A stretch of 64,000 nt of DNA, from NCBI RefSeq assembly GCF_031846515.1, contig NZ_JAVRHO010000005.1, positions 124,001-188,000 on the forward strand. Reading direction: 5' to 3'. The position numbers and the translations under genes are program-made. Below the pieces are notes generated by a model. The model made no database searches. It worked only from the letters and a program-made list of their open reading frames with translations, and was not told the DNA's origin. Numbering within the stretch: the first letter of the stretch is position 1; each line of letters begins with the position of its first letter. This DNA comes from Autumnicola lenta (GTDB lineage: Bacteria; Bacteroidota; Bacteroidia; Flavobacteriales; Flavobacteriaceae). Of the stretch, positions 53,071-62,990 are shown in pieces.

Positions 53071-56000
53071 CCCTGCGGATAAGCTCTTCTTCCCTGTCGT
53101 TCCTTAAAATAGAAAGCCGAAGTACATAAACCGCGGTTGCCACCTGTCCAAGGCTCATTGCATATTCTGTTACTGTTGCGTCATATTCTATCTTTTCAAG
53201 GAGTCTTCCACGCATATCATATGCCCAAATTGTCTTAATCACCACGTTAGAAGGAGCGTTTATCTTAAAACTGCCGTTATTAGGGTTCGGGTAAACAAAA
53301 ACATAATCGTTCTCATCTTCCGGTGTGCCGCAAGTTCCCGGTGGCGTATTTACAAAAACTGTAAAACTGGTGGTCGTGACATTGTCGCTCTCGTCTGTTA
53401 CTGTTAAATTTACAAGGTTAGCGCCTTTATTTGAACAATCAAATTGATCCTGACTTACCTCATACCGAAGCTCATCAGAACAATTATCTGTTGCTGTGAC
53501 TATAGCTTGTAAATCTTCTTCTGTAAGAACAGCAATGCCGTCCTGGTTAATATCTATCCCGATGTTATCTACCGTTACCTGCGGCTTAAAGTTCTCTGCA
53601 ACGGTAACAGAAAATTCGCAGAAGGTCTCTTCTCCATTTTCGGTATAGTAGAAACGCTCGCGGTTAACACCAACATCTTCACAGGTAAAATACGTTCTGC
53701 TTACCGACAGTTCGCCGGATGGATCTCCGGTGTAAACATCATTAATGTCCAGGTATGCTTCTCCGTTAGCATTGAGTTCCAAAGTTACGCCGTTTACACA
53801 GCTTACTTCTTCCGGGGTATAAGCCGACAATAATAAGTCGAACTCGCAATTACTTGAATTTCCTTCAGCATCAAAAACAGTGAAATTTATCGTATGCGTT
53901 CCTAAATCGGCAAAGGTAAACTCGGTTCTGTCAAAAGCCACCTCCTCAATTCCGCAGTTATCGCTGGAAAAATCGTAGACATTAACCGTTTCTGTGGTTA
54001 AGGTAAAGGTTTCACCTTCCTGAATTGGAACCGCGTATCCTCTGTTTAAACAATTAATGGTTGGTGCAATTTCATCTCTTACCATTACATTAACGGCGCA
54101 ATACTGCAGACTGTTACCGTCATTATATGTAAAAGTTACCCGATTCTCCCCGATATCTTCACAATTAAAGCTGGTTTGGCTAAGGGAGAAGGTTCTGCCA
54201 CCTGCATCTCCGGTATAAACATCTTCCGGCGTAAGGATGGCCTCTCCTGCACCGTTTAGCTGAAGCTCAACATCAGGAAGACAGGTAAAATTGGAGCCAC
54301 CGCCGGTAACGGTTATATAGACAGTGGTAACATTTCCCACACTACTTCCTGAAACGGGCGTATAGGTAAAAGTATCTACTCCTGTAAATCCAGGATTTGG
54401 AGTATAATCAAATCCTCCGGAAAAGGCAAAAACACCCTCACCATTCTGCGGAAAATCCACAGGAACAAGGTTTAAAGTTTCTCCAGGCGGCGGTACATCA
54501 TTAGAAAGCGGTCCATCTGCAGCAGAAACTGATAATTGTCCGTTTTCTACAACATTATAATAATCATCTACTCCCATGGGTGCTTCATTTCCCACCATGA
54601 TAGTTATTGTAGTTTCGTTTGAGATAAGCCCATTATCGGTAATAAAATAAGTTATGGTCTCAACTCCTGTAAAATCAGGATTTGGGATATAGGTAAAAAC
54701 TCCATCGACAACCGCTATTGAACCTGCCGATATGTTATTAAAAGTAACCTCATAATCATCAAAACTAAGACCTTCGCCATTCCTGTCGGGATCATAATCG
54801 TTGCTCAAGGGACCTTCAGCTTCACTCAACTCCAAAACTCCGTTTACTTGTACGAAATAAACATCAGGTACTGCCACAGGGGCAATATTTCCGGTAGAAA
54901 TGTTTAAAATAACCGTCGCGGTTTCCGAAACATTTTCACCATCGTTTAGACGATAGGTAAACCGGTCCTGACCCGTAAAACCATCCAAAGCCCTGTAAGT
55001 AAACGAGCCGTCAGGATCCATATCTACTGCACCCTGGGGACGGCTTATTATAATTATCTGCGGAAATTCTTCTGAATTATAATCATCATTGTTTAAAATT
55101 CCGGTCTCTTCAGGAACTAGAAATAATTCCCTACTGTCTTCAACAAAATATTCATCATTCCTTGCCACCAACCTGTCGGTGGTTGCTTCTTCCTCTAAAC
55201 TAAGCTGAAAACCACATGCTGCGGAATTTCCCCCATCATCGTTAATATCAAACGAAATTTGCTGACTTTCAAAAATAACATCTCCCGGTGCCGGTGACTG
55301 AAAAATATTATCCACTAATTCCTCTTCGGGAGCACAATTATCAGAAAAGGTTAATTCTCCTCGATAATCTGGAACAGTAAAACCGACTTCAGGATCGAAA
55401 TTTGCCGTTTTTGGGTTAGGACACTCCAGCTCTGGCGCAATATTATCAATTACCGTAACCGTAAAACTGCACTCAATTTGGTTTGATCCATCATATCCAG
55501 AATACCTTACAGGCCGGGTTCCTACCGGAAAAAACTGGGTGATCTCATTCCCTGTTCCGGAAAGAGTTGGAAGCACATAAGTCACCATAGCACCACAACT
55601 CCCGGAATCTACATTTCTCGTAATATCCTCCGGACAGGGAACGCCGGCATTTTCCTCTTCTAAAGTAAGTTCAAAATTACAATCACTATCATTTCCAGAA
55701 ACATCTTCTACAGAAAATGAAATCTGCTGACTTGCATAAATAATTTCTCCCGGTGCAGGATCCTGAACAAGATTTCCCCTTAAATCTTCTTCTGAAGTAC
55801 AATTATCTGAAAGCTCAACTTCATCACGATAATCGGGAACTGTATAACCAACTTCAGGATCGAAAGTTTCCGTTTTTGGATCAGGACAAAAAACCTGCGG
55901 CGGTACATCTTCTGTAACAATAACGCGGAAACTACAAACGGTTGAATTTCCTTCTTCATCTGTAGCGGTATAAGTTACCGTATGTTCTCCTATTGGAAAA

Positions 56001-59000
56001 CGATCTTCGAATCCTAAATCGCTGCTAAGTTCTACTGAAACTTCTCCGGAATTATCTGTAGCTTCGGGCATAGGAAAAGGCGCTGCCACATCACATTGTC
56101 CTGTAGCTGTTGTGATGGTAATATCTTCTGAAGGGCAGTTGGTAAAAACCGGCGGAATTTCATCTACGTTTTCAGTAACTGTCACCGTGAAAGTACACTC
56201 AGCAGTATTTCCTGAAGCATCTGTAACCCGATAGGTAACGTCTGTATCTCCAACAGGAAACATTTCTCCGGAAGCAAAACCGGCTGTTCGAACCACACCC
56301 GAAATTTGGCAATTATCGTCAACAGTTGGTTCGTCATAATTTACTATCCTTCCTGTTTCTCCAAAAGCCACTGTTCTTGGGTTTATGGTTGGACAAATAA
56401 TCGTAGGATCTGTATCATCCACAATAGAAATTTGAGCAGTACATTCTGAAGACAATCCTGTTTGATTGTCGGCTACCCGAAGTGTTACCGGAACATCATT
56501 TCCGGCATCAGAACATTCAAAATTATTTCTGCTGACTAGCTGTAGGCTCACGCCATCAAGAGCAGGATCTGAACCGTAAATTTCTCTTGCAGTAATTTGC
56601 GCCTGGCCATTCTGGTTTAGATAAACGGTTTGGTTTATACAGTTGGCATCGGGTGGTTCTGGTATGTTGTCTTCTACAGTAACATTTACTGTACAGGTAT
56701 CGCTTAATCCGGAAGAATCTGTAATGGTGATTTCCACCGGAACTACCCCCACATCATTTAATGTAAAATCATATTGCGATAATGACCTTGAACTTATAGT
56801 GCAATTGTCTGTAGAATTATCATCAATTTCATCTACAGTAAGAGAAGCTTCTCCATTTTCATCTAGCTCCAAAGTAAATGGAGCTACACAATTTGCTACA
56901 GGCGGTAAATTATCTACAACTGTTATTGTTGCTGTACAGGTACTGGAAAAACTTGTTACAGGATCGGTTACTGTTAGAATAACTTCATTTTCTCCAATAT
57001 CTGAACACGAAAAATTTTCCTTGTTGATTTCCAACTCCAGATCGTCATTCCCGTTATAAACCTGTTCAGCAGAAATTGACGCCTGCCCATTGTCATCTAA
57101 TAAAATCTCGAAATCTTTACAAACGGCTTCGGGTGGTGTTTGTTGCTCCCAAATTTCTATATTCGTATTACAAATCGTGCTGTTTCCTGTCAAATCGGTT
57201 ACGATTAAACTTAAAGTATGTGTTCCGGGACTATTAAATTCTGATCTAGCAAGTTGTATAGATGCTACCCCACAATTATCATAAGAACCATTATCTATTT
57301 CTTCGGGAGTAATTATTAGTTTTCCATCTTCTAAATAATATTCTTTTCCTGGTGGGATGCAAATAGCATCAGGAGCCTGTGTATCGGCTACAACGATATC
57401 AAAACTACAGGTCACAGGGGCATTTGTACCATCATCGGCTATAAAAATAATAGTGGTAGTTCCAACAGGAAATTCATCTCCGGAATCTAGTGCCGTATTA
57501 TCGACTCTTGCTACGGAAACATTTCCGTTTTCATCGGTTGCTGTTGGAGTATTGAAAGTGACTATAGCACCACATTGGCCGGGATCGTTATTTCTTTCAA
57601 TATCCGAAGGGCAATCCTGAAAAACAGGTGGAGTATCTTCCTCTTCTTCAATAATCACTTCAAAAACACAGGGCTCAGATTCATTTCCATTGTCATCTAC
57701 AGCAATAATGGAAACTTCTGTGGTTTCAGTTATAGTAGCGCCCTCAGGTGGATCCTGTACAAAACCCAGGTCTTCATCACAATTATCCGTAAATTGTGGT
57801 AGATTAGTATAGTCGGGTAGCGTGAAACTTCCGTTGGTTAAATTTCCATCTTGATCCCCTGGACAGGAAACGAGGACAGGTGCTTCAGTGTCATAACCCG
57901 GTGAACGCTGATAGGCTTCTAAGTCAAAATCAATGGTAATATCAGGAATTCTCTGACCGAAAAAGGTTCTAATTTCACCATCAAAAATGGAATTATTCAC
58001 ATATAATGTTCCACAACTTGAAATAGCCAAATCAATTGGAAAGTCAATTTCAGAAGAAATGGAGGATCGATAAGTATTGTTGGGATTATAAATATCTACG
58101 TTAAAGGTATTATCTTCAATTCCTTCTTTAATAATTTCAAACACTTCATAAAATTCGTCAACATCATCAGTGGCCTCCAAGACTCTGGATAAATCCAGGT
58201 CTTCACCAAAATCTGCAATAAAGGCATTATCAAAATTATCAATAATAATACTTCCGGGTGATCCAATTTCGCTACCACTAATTTCGTCAATCTGAGTGGG
58301 ATTAAAATTACTATCGAATTCTAAAACCTTCACACTGGCATTGCCATTTTGACCTAATTCGGCCATATAAAGATGACCCTGACTATTTACTGCTAGTCTG
58401 TAAGGAAAATTTAATAAAGTGCCTTGAACGTTATCAAATTCATTTATTAAATTATTCTTATAACTTCCTGAAGCATCTTTGCGATAAATTTTTATTGAAC
58501 TTGGTCTTGGAGGATCCGAATTTCCTATATAATGATCTGCAACATAAAGATTATCCTCATTATCAAAAGCAAGTCCCGTAGGTCCTTTAAAACGATCTGC
58601 ACCTGAAGTACCATAATCTCCATTACCCAAAGTTTCATTAGGTAAATAAACCCCTTCAGGTGAATAAACTCTTATAAATCTCCTGTTACTCTCATTAGTG
58701 GCCACAAAGAATTTTCCTTCGCTATTAATAGCAAAATCTAATGGGTTACTTAATCTATTACTCTGGTTTGGAATAAAATTAATTAATCCGTCATTGTCTC
58801 CTACTCGCTTTATCCCATTGCCAAAAGTCAAAACAAATCGTTCTCCTTCTGGATTTGTGTCCACAGCAATTATTAATCTGTTAAGTTTAGCTTGAGGATT
58901 AAAAGCATCTGTTACAGTTATTGTGAATCGATCCAGATTTCTTGATTCAGAAGCATCGTGATTATAATTCGGCTGCTGCCCAACAACATCCTGAGGGACA

Positions 59001-59089
59001 AAAAAGAAGAAAAATATAAACACAAAAAGTCCTAACGGAGAGATTCCGGTTAAGATTTTCTTTGTAGGGTAGAAAGAAGAACTTATCAT
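53051..59089 (-). CDS. Giant secreted multidomain protein with HYR repeats and T9SS sorting signal
   Basis: Protein of 2012 residues. It has a signal peptide (to about 38) and an NHL-type beta-propeller at about 60-390 (FKGPTGLAFDNEDNLYVADH, NFPYRLAVNSQGHLYMAELG). Many HYR/Ig-like domains span about 400-1300 and 1600-1910, with the repeating PxxxCP...DNC...FPVG...V pattern. Three cadherin-like repeats lie at about 1306-1600 (NNDDYNSEEFPQ, TYIPNPDFTGVETITYFITD). The C-terminus (about 1925-2012, VFVYPNPNNGSFKINAPSNV) is a type IX secretion sorting domain, so it is likely exported to the surface. Cysteine-rich DNC motifs suggest metal or disulfide stabilisation. Function unknown: adhesion or surface binding. 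Confidence 0.88.
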   Translation of the reverse strand: MISSSFYPTKKILTGISPLGLFVFIFFFFFVPQDVVGQQPNYNHDASESRNLDRFTITVTDAFNPQAKLNRLIIAVDTNPEGERFVLTFGNGIKRVGDNDGLINFIPNQSNRLSNPLDFAINSEGKFFVATNESNRRFIRVYSPEGVYLPNETLGNGDYGTSGADRFKGPTGLAFDNEDNLYVADHYIGNSDPPRPSSIKIYRKDASGSYKNNLINEFDNVQGTLLNFPYRLAVNSQGHLYMAELGQNGNASVKVLEFDSNFNPTQIDEISGSEIGSPGSIIIDNFDNAFIADFGEDLDLSRVLEATDDVDEFYEVFEIIKEGIEDNTFNVDIYNPNNTYRSSISSEIDFPIDLAISSCGTLYVNNSIFDGEIRTFFGQRIPDITIDFDLEAYQRSPGYDTEAPVLVSCPGDQDGNLTNGSFTLPDYTNLPQFTDNCDEDLGFVQDPPEGATITETTEVSIIAVDDNGNESEPCVFEVIIEEEEDTPPVFQDCPSDIERNNDPGQCGAIVTFNTPTATDENGNVSVARVDNTALDSGDEFPVGTTTIIFIADDGTNAPVTCSFDIVVADTQAPDAICIPPGKEYYLEDGKLIITPEEIDNGSYDNCGVASIQLARSEFNSPGTHTLSLIVTDLTGNSTICNTNIEIWEQQTPPEAVCKDFEILLDDNGQASISAEQVYNGNDDLELEINKENFSCSDIGENEVILTVTDPVTSFSSTCTATITVVDNLPPVANCVAPFTLELDENGEASLTVDEIDDNSTDNCTISSRSLSQYDFTLNDVGVVPVEITITDSSGLSDTCTVNVTVEDNIPEPPDANCINQTVYLNQNGQAQITAREIYGSDPALDGVSLQLVSRNNFECSDAGNDVPVTLRVADNQTGLSSECTAQISIVDDTDPTIICPTINPRTVAFGETGRIVNYDEPTVDDNCQISGVVRTAGFASGEMFPVGDTDVTYRVTDASGNTAECTFTVTVTENVDEIPPVFTNCPSEDITITTATGQCDVAAPFPMPEATDNSGEVSVELSSDLGFEDRFPIGEHTVTYTATDEEGNSTVCSFRVIVTEDVPPQVFCPDPKTETFDPEVGYTVPDYRDEVELSDNCTSEEDLRGNLVQDPAPGEIIYASQQISFSVEDVSGNDSDCNFELTLEEENAGVPCPEDITRNVDSGSCGAMVTYVLPTLSGTGNEITQFFPVGTRPVRYSGYDGSNQIECSFTVTVIDNIAPELECPNPKTANFDPEVGFTVPDYRGELTFSDNCAPEEELVDNIFQSPAPGDVIFESQQISFDINDDGGNSAACGFQLSLEEEATTDRLVARNDEYFVEDSRELFLVPEETGILNNDDYNSEEFPQIIIISRPQGAVDMDPDGSFTYRALDGFTGQDRFTYRLNDGENVSETATVILNISTGNIAPVAVPDVYFVQVNGVLELSEAEGPLSNDYDPDRNGEGLSFDDYEVTFNNISAGSIAVVDGVFTYIPNPDFTGVETITYFITDNGLISNETTITIMVGNEAPMGVDDYYNVVENGQLSVSAADGPLSNDVPPPGETLNLVPVDFPQNGEGVFAFSGGFDYTPNPGFTGVDTFTYTPVSGSSVGNVTTVYITVTGGGSNFTCLPDVELQLNGAGEAILTPEDVYTGDAGGRTFSLSQTSFNCEDIGENRVTFTYNDGNSLQYCAVNVMVRDEIAPTINCLNRGYAVPIQEGETFTLTTETVNVYDFSSDNCGIEEVAFDRTEFTFADLGTHTINFTVFDAEGNSSNCEFDLLLSAYTPEEVSCVNGVTLELNANGEAYLDINDVYTGDPSGELSVSRTYFTCEDVGVNRERFYYTENGEETFCEFSVTVAENFKPQVTVDNIGIDINQDGIAVLTEEDLQAIVTATDNCSDELRYEVSQDQFDCSNKGANLVNLTVTDESDNVTTTSFTVFVNTPPGTCGTPEDENDYVFVYPNPNNGSFKINAPSNVVIKTIWAYDMRGRLLEKIEYDATVTEYAMSLGQVATAVYVLRLSILRNDREEELIRRVIVRNL

Positions 59090-59122
59090 CTAAGGCTAAG
59101 CATCATAGTCATACTTCAGCCG

Positions 59123-59130
59123 CAAAGATA
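59123..59130 (-). promoter_or_regulatory. -7 promoter element of the giant protein gene
   Basis: On the minus strand TATCTTTG matches TAnnTTTG and lies 33 bases before the ATG. The start at 59089 is therefore consistent with transcription from here. Confidence 0.5.
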
Positions 59131-59228
59131 AGTATAGTTTAAAGAAGTTTGTAGGGCGATTTGTTAAGTTTTAGCCCGGCTTTTAACATAATAAAATTTC
59201 AAGAAAGCGTTAAACAATTAGAAATCAG

Positions 59229-59250
59229 CTATCAATAATTGCCAATTTAA
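59229..59250 (-). repeat. Dispersed motif copy, reverse orientation
   Basis: The minus strand reads AAATTGGCAATTATTGATAG, a variant of the motif, between the response-regulator terminator and the giant-protein promoter. Confidence 0.4.
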
Positions 59251-59277
59251 GAGCTTTATTTTGACATTTTAAGGTTT

Positions 59278-59318
59278 AGAAAAACCTCCATTTCAGAAAT
59301 CTGTGTTCCTGAAATGGA
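59278..59318 (-). terminator. Terminator of the kinase/response-regulator operon
   Basis: Ten-bp arms 59287-59296 and 59309-59318 (minus strand TCCATTTCAG...CTGAAATGGA) are followed on the minus strand by GGTTTTTCT, 32 bases after the response-regulator stop. Confidence 0.75.
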
Positions 59319-59349
59319 AGTTTCACTAAGAAACTGAAATTTTAAATAT

Positions 59350-60072
59350 CTAATCTTCGTCTTTCTCCTCGTTCTTTACTACGAGACGGAATCCTTCTCC
59401 GTGAATGTTCAGGATCTCTACGTTTTCGTCTACTTTAAGGTATTTACGCAGCTTTGCGATATAAACGTCCATACTCCTGGAAGTAAAATAGTTGTCGTCT
59501 CTCCAGATCTTGGTAAGTGCAAGTTCCCTTGGCATCAAATCGTTTTCATGAAGTGCAAGAAGACGCAGTAACTCGTTCTCTTTAGGAGAAAGCTTTTGTG
59601 GTTCACCATTGTCATAGGTTAAAAACCTCAGTTTTGAGTTTAAGTGAAATTTCCCAATTTCAAATTCAAACTGCTTGCTATCGGCGACACTGTCGGTAGC
59701 TTTACGTTGCATGATCGCCTTAATCTTCATCAACAGTACTTCACTGTCAAATGGTTTATTAAGATAGTCGTCTGCCCCAACTTTATAGCCTTTAAGCACA
59801 TCTTCCTTCATCGCTTTGGCGGTTAGGAAAATAATCGGGATTTCTTCGTTCTTGTCACGAATCTCTTTGGCAAGTGTGAAACCGTCTTTGTAAGGCATCA
59901 TCACATCCAGGATACAAAGGTCGAAATCGTCTTTTTTAAACTTTTCGAAACCTTCCATTCCGTTTTTGGCATGAGTAACTTCATAATCATTCATCGCCAG
60001 ATAATCTTTTAAGACTGTTCCAAAATTCGGATCGTCTTCTACTAATAAAATTTTCTTTTCTTCAGTTTCCAT
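59350..60072 (-). CDS. rprY: OmpR-family response regulator (RprY-like)
   Basis: Protein of 240 residues. The receiver domain has the acidic pair in LLVEDDPNFG, the phosphorylated Asp in CILDVMMPYKDGF (near residue 54) and the Lys in FLTAKA. The C-terminal winged helix runs from about 130 (LSPKENELLRLLALHENDLM, MDVYIAKLRKYLK, EGFRLV). It is the partner of the histidine kinase upstream, with 3 bases between them. The RprXY name follows the Bacteroides pair with this architecture; target genes are unknown. Confidence 0.92.
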   Translation of the reverse strand: METEEKKILLVEDDPNFGTVLKDYLAMNDYEVTHAKNGMEGFEKFKKDDFDLCILDVMMPYKDGFTLAKEIRDKNEEIPIIFLTAKAMKEDVLKGYKVGADDYLNKPFDSEVLLMKIKAIMQRKATDSVADSKQFEFEIGKFHLNSKLRFLTYDNGEPQKLSPKENELLRLLALHENDLMPRELALTKIWRDDNYFTSRSMDVYIAKLRKYLKVDENVEILNIHGEGFRLVVKNEEKDED

Positions 60073-60075
60073 ATA

Positions 60076-61641
60076 TTAAGATATTAGTGGTAATTTAATT
60101 ATAAATGTTGTTCCTTTTCCTTTTTCGCTTTCCACATAGATTTCCCCGTGATGGTCTTCAATAATCTGTTTTGCATATGCCAGTCCCAATCCATGGCCTT
60201 TTACATTGTGGATATTCCCTGTGTGTTCGCGATAAAACTTATCGAATATTTTCTTCTGGACCGCTCTTGTCATCCCGGCTCCCTGGTCCCTTATTTTCAG
60301 GATGATCATAGTTTTTACATTCTCTGTGTAAATGTCAATATTAGGCTGATTTGGACTGTACTTAATTGCATTGTCGAGTATATTGACGATCACATTAGTA
60401 AAATGGTCTTCATTAGCCAGGATTGATGATTTTAGAGCGGCAAAATGTGTCTGGACATATCCACCGCGGTCTTCCACAATTAATTCCACATGGGTGATGG
60501 CGTCTTTAATAATCTCGTGCAGCCGGTGTCTTTCTTTCTTAAGGTCGAGCTCGTTTTTTTCCAGTTTTGATATACGCAGCACGTTTTCTACCTGTGCATG
60601 CATCCTTTTATTTTCGTCTCTTATCATACCCAGATAGCGGTTTACCTTCTCCTTATCGTTTATAATCTTCGGATTTTTTATCGCATCTAAGGCGAGGTTA
60701 ATTGTTGCTATAGGTGTTTTAAACTCATGTGTCATATTATTAATAAAATCGGTCTTGATCTGCGAAATCTGCCGTTGCTTTATAAGTTGCGAGAGCGCAC
60801 TGGAATAAGCGATCACTATTATTAAAGTAAGTACAATAGACAATGCAGCCATAAGAATAACCGAGGACAGCACTACTTTCTTCTTGCCCATAAAATTCAC
60901 TATGAGCCGGTAATTACTGTTTCCATCAGCATCCCCAAATAACGGAACTCCATAAGTTGCCGGGTGATCCAGGGAAAAATTATCTGAATGCAAATTCGTT
61001 GCAATGGAATTATTAAAAACAGCAAATTCAAATTCACTTTTTACATCCCGTCGCTCAAGCTCTGCTCTTAGAAGGTTCTCGATAGTCTCCTCGCTCACCC
61101 TGCTGTGCACGGGTAGTTTTTCTGTAACTCCCGAAATTAGCCGGCGCAGTGATTCTTTTTCCACATCCTTCATCCGTACCATTCGCTCTATCTGCTCCTG
61201 CGCACTTACATCCTGACCATCAAGTTTTTTATTTATTATATTGGTGACTCTCTTATTGATGAGCTTTGTAAATTGAATACTATCCTGATTTGCATCTAAA
61301 AACCCGGACGATATCTTATAATCCTCCTCTAAAAAAGACTCTGACTGGAAGAAATCTTCATTCCGCAGTTTGTCCCTGTCCAGGCTAAAATATTCGGTAA
61401 GGGTAACGCCCTGCAGCGAACTGTTGTCTTTATCTATCGAATCAAACCTGAACCAGTAACTTTCGAGTTCTCTATTCTGAATTTCTTCAGAAACATTTAA
61501 AAGTACCTGTTTGGCATCATAAGAAAACTGCTCTTCCTTATCGTCTATTGTTGTCTTAATCCAATATCCCTGGACGAAAATAATGCCGATAAGAGAGAGG
61601 CTCATTAGGACAACGAGAAGGAAAAAAATCTTCTTATTCAT
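60076..61641 (-). CDS. rprX: Membrane sensor histidine kinase (RprX-like)
   Basis: Kinase of 521 residues. Membrane segments near 5-27 and 258-282 flank a periplasmic sensor region of about 230 residues without a recognised fold. The H-box FINNMTHEFKTPIATI (His near 305) follows, then the ATPase domain with N box NILDNAIKYSPNQ, G1 IRDQGAGM and G2 VKGHGLGLAYAKQI. It should phosphorylate the OmpR-type regulator that follows. The signal is unknown. Confidence 0.93.
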   Translation of the reverse strand: MNKKIFFLLVVLMSLSLIGIIFVQGYWIKTTIDDKEEQFSYDAKQVLLNVSEEIQNRELESYWFRFDSIDKDNSSLQGVTLTEYFSLDRDKLRNEDFFQSESFLEEDYKISSGFLDANQDSIQFTKLINKRVTNIINKKLDGQDVSAQEQIERMVRMKDVEKESLRRLISGVTEKLPVHSRVSEETIENLLRAELERRDVKSEFEFAVFNNSIATNLHSDNFSLDHPATYGVPLFGDADGNSNYRLIVNFMGKKKVVLSSVILMAALSIVLTLIIVIAYSSALSQLIKQRQISQIKTDFINNMTHEFKTPIATINLALDAIKNPKIINDKEKVNRYLGMIRDENKRMHAQVENVLRISKLEKNELDLKKERHRLHEIIKDAITHVELIVEDRGGYVQTHFAALKSSILANEDHFTNVIVNILDNAIKYSPNQPNIDIYTENVKTMIILKIRDQGAGMTRAVQKKIFDKFYREHTGNIHNVKGHGLGLAYAKQIIEDHHGEIYVESEKGKGTTFIIKLPLIS

Positions 61642-61707
61642 GCCTCAAAAGTAAGATTTTAACATTTAGAGGTCTGAGGGTTTAACCAAATGTTAACAGA
61701 ACTTAGG

Positions 61708-62298
61708 CTAATTTTTACGCGCTTTTAAGAGAATAGCGTGTAGATTTTCTACATCCCTGCGGGTTTGCTCCAGCTGAAGATTTTGGATCTGGAAATCGGC
61801 CAGTTTTGCCTTACGTTCATCATCCCATTGATTGTTCATTCGTTCCTGAATATCTTCAACAGAAGAATTATCGCGCGCTTTAATTCGTCTTATTTTTTCT
61901 TCACGTGGGGCAGTAACCAAAATTGTGTAGTCACATTTTTTGTAACCTTCTTTTTCGAAAAGTATGGCAGCTTCATAAATAACGTAAGGCGCGTCCTGCT
62001 GTAATTTCCAGTTTTCGAAATCAGCAGCCACGGCAGGATGAATGATAATATTTAGGAGATTCAGTTTTTTCTGGTCATTAAAAACCCTGGAAGCAATAAA
62101 CTTTCTGTCGGGAAGATTGTCACGGTAGGAATCTAAACCAAAAAGAGAGGTGATTTCTCTTTTAATATTTTCAGAAGTATTCATTAGATGTTTTGCAGCG
62201 TCGTCTGCAATGTAAACCGGAATTCCCAGTTCCTCAAAAAAATTAGCCACGGTAGTTTTTCCGCTTCCAATACCGCCGGTAAGACCTACAATTTTCAT
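61708..62298 (-). CDS. coaE: Dephospho-CoA kinase
   Basis: Last enzyme of coenzyme A synthesis, 196 residues. The P-loop GLTGGIGSGKTTVANFF opens the protein, IPVYIADDAAKHLM and the later YEAAILFEKEGYKKCDYTI, VTAPREEKIRRIKARD and the MNNQWDDERKAKLADF lid region match CoaE. It is separated from the YbbR gene upstream by about 690 bases of repeats and from the kinase gene by 66. Confidence 0.94.
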   Translation of the reverse strand: MKIVGLTGGIGSGKTTVANFFEELGIPVYIADDAAKHLMNTSENIKREITSLFGLDSYRDNLPDRKFIASRVFNDQKKLNLLNIIIHPAVAADFENWKLQQDAPYVIYEAAILFEKEGYKKCDYTILVTAPREEKIRRIKARDNSSVEDIQERMNNQWDDERKAKLADFQIQNLQLEQTRRDVENLHAILLKARKN

Positions 62299-62990
62299 CT
62301 TATTGTTATTTCTGATTTTTTATTTTCTAAAGTTCAGACTGGCAGCTTCCCAAAAATGGTAATTTTCGACCTCTTTAATTGTCACGAATCCACTAATAAC
62401 TTCGTACCCACTTCCGTACCTCGTCTTTGTCTCCTGTCTCCTGATTCAGTTTAAAGATGATGCTCTAAAATGAAAATTATCGGCTTTATTTTTTGTCACG
62501 AAAACATGAATAAAGTTTTGTATATTTCGTATCTGTAAATCTTCTAATGGTACAGCAAGGCTTCGACAAGCTCAGCCGGACTCTGTCTGTTTTCTTCCAA
62601 AAGTCTTACTGACCTTATCCGATTGGGTTAGCTTCCACTTTTATCTACTTCGTACTTCGCACCTCGTGCTTCTAAAGCGTAGCTCTTGTTTCCTGATCCA
62701 GTTTAAATGAAGTTCTTAAAATGAGAATTATCGACCGCCTTATCTGCCACGAATCCACGAATAAAGTTTTATTCACTTCGTACTTTGAAATTCGCCCCTT
62801 GCCCTTCTGAATGCTCTGGTATAAAGGAGAAAATTTTCTGTAACCAATCGACCTCTCGACTCCGCTCGAGGTGACATCCGCCTTTTCATTGCTACTTAGT
62901 CATCCTCGTTCTTGTCTCCTGTTTCCTGTTTCAGTTAAAGATGAAGTCTCTAAAATGACCATTATTGACTTCTTTATTTCGTACTTCTAT
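62299..62990. repeat. Composite intergenic repeat region with four motif copies
   Basis: No credible gene. Motif copies begin at 62353, 62467, 62718 and 62952; each is preceded by a TCCTGATTCAGTTTAAAGAT-like lead-in or a trace of it, and several are followed by GTCACGAATCCACTAATAAC-like and TACTTCG-rich strings. A TTCGACAAGCTCAGCC-type repeat lies near 62560 and a CTCGACTCCGCTCGAGGTGA palindrome at 62854-62873. It looks like units of about 110-250 bases in rough tandem. Confidence 0.65.

Noticed and set aside
56298..56320. Dispersed motif inside the giant protein gene
   Set aside because: The match is explained by the recurrent coding motif Asp-Asp-Asn-Cys-Gln-Ile on the other strand, so it is not counted as an intergenic copy.
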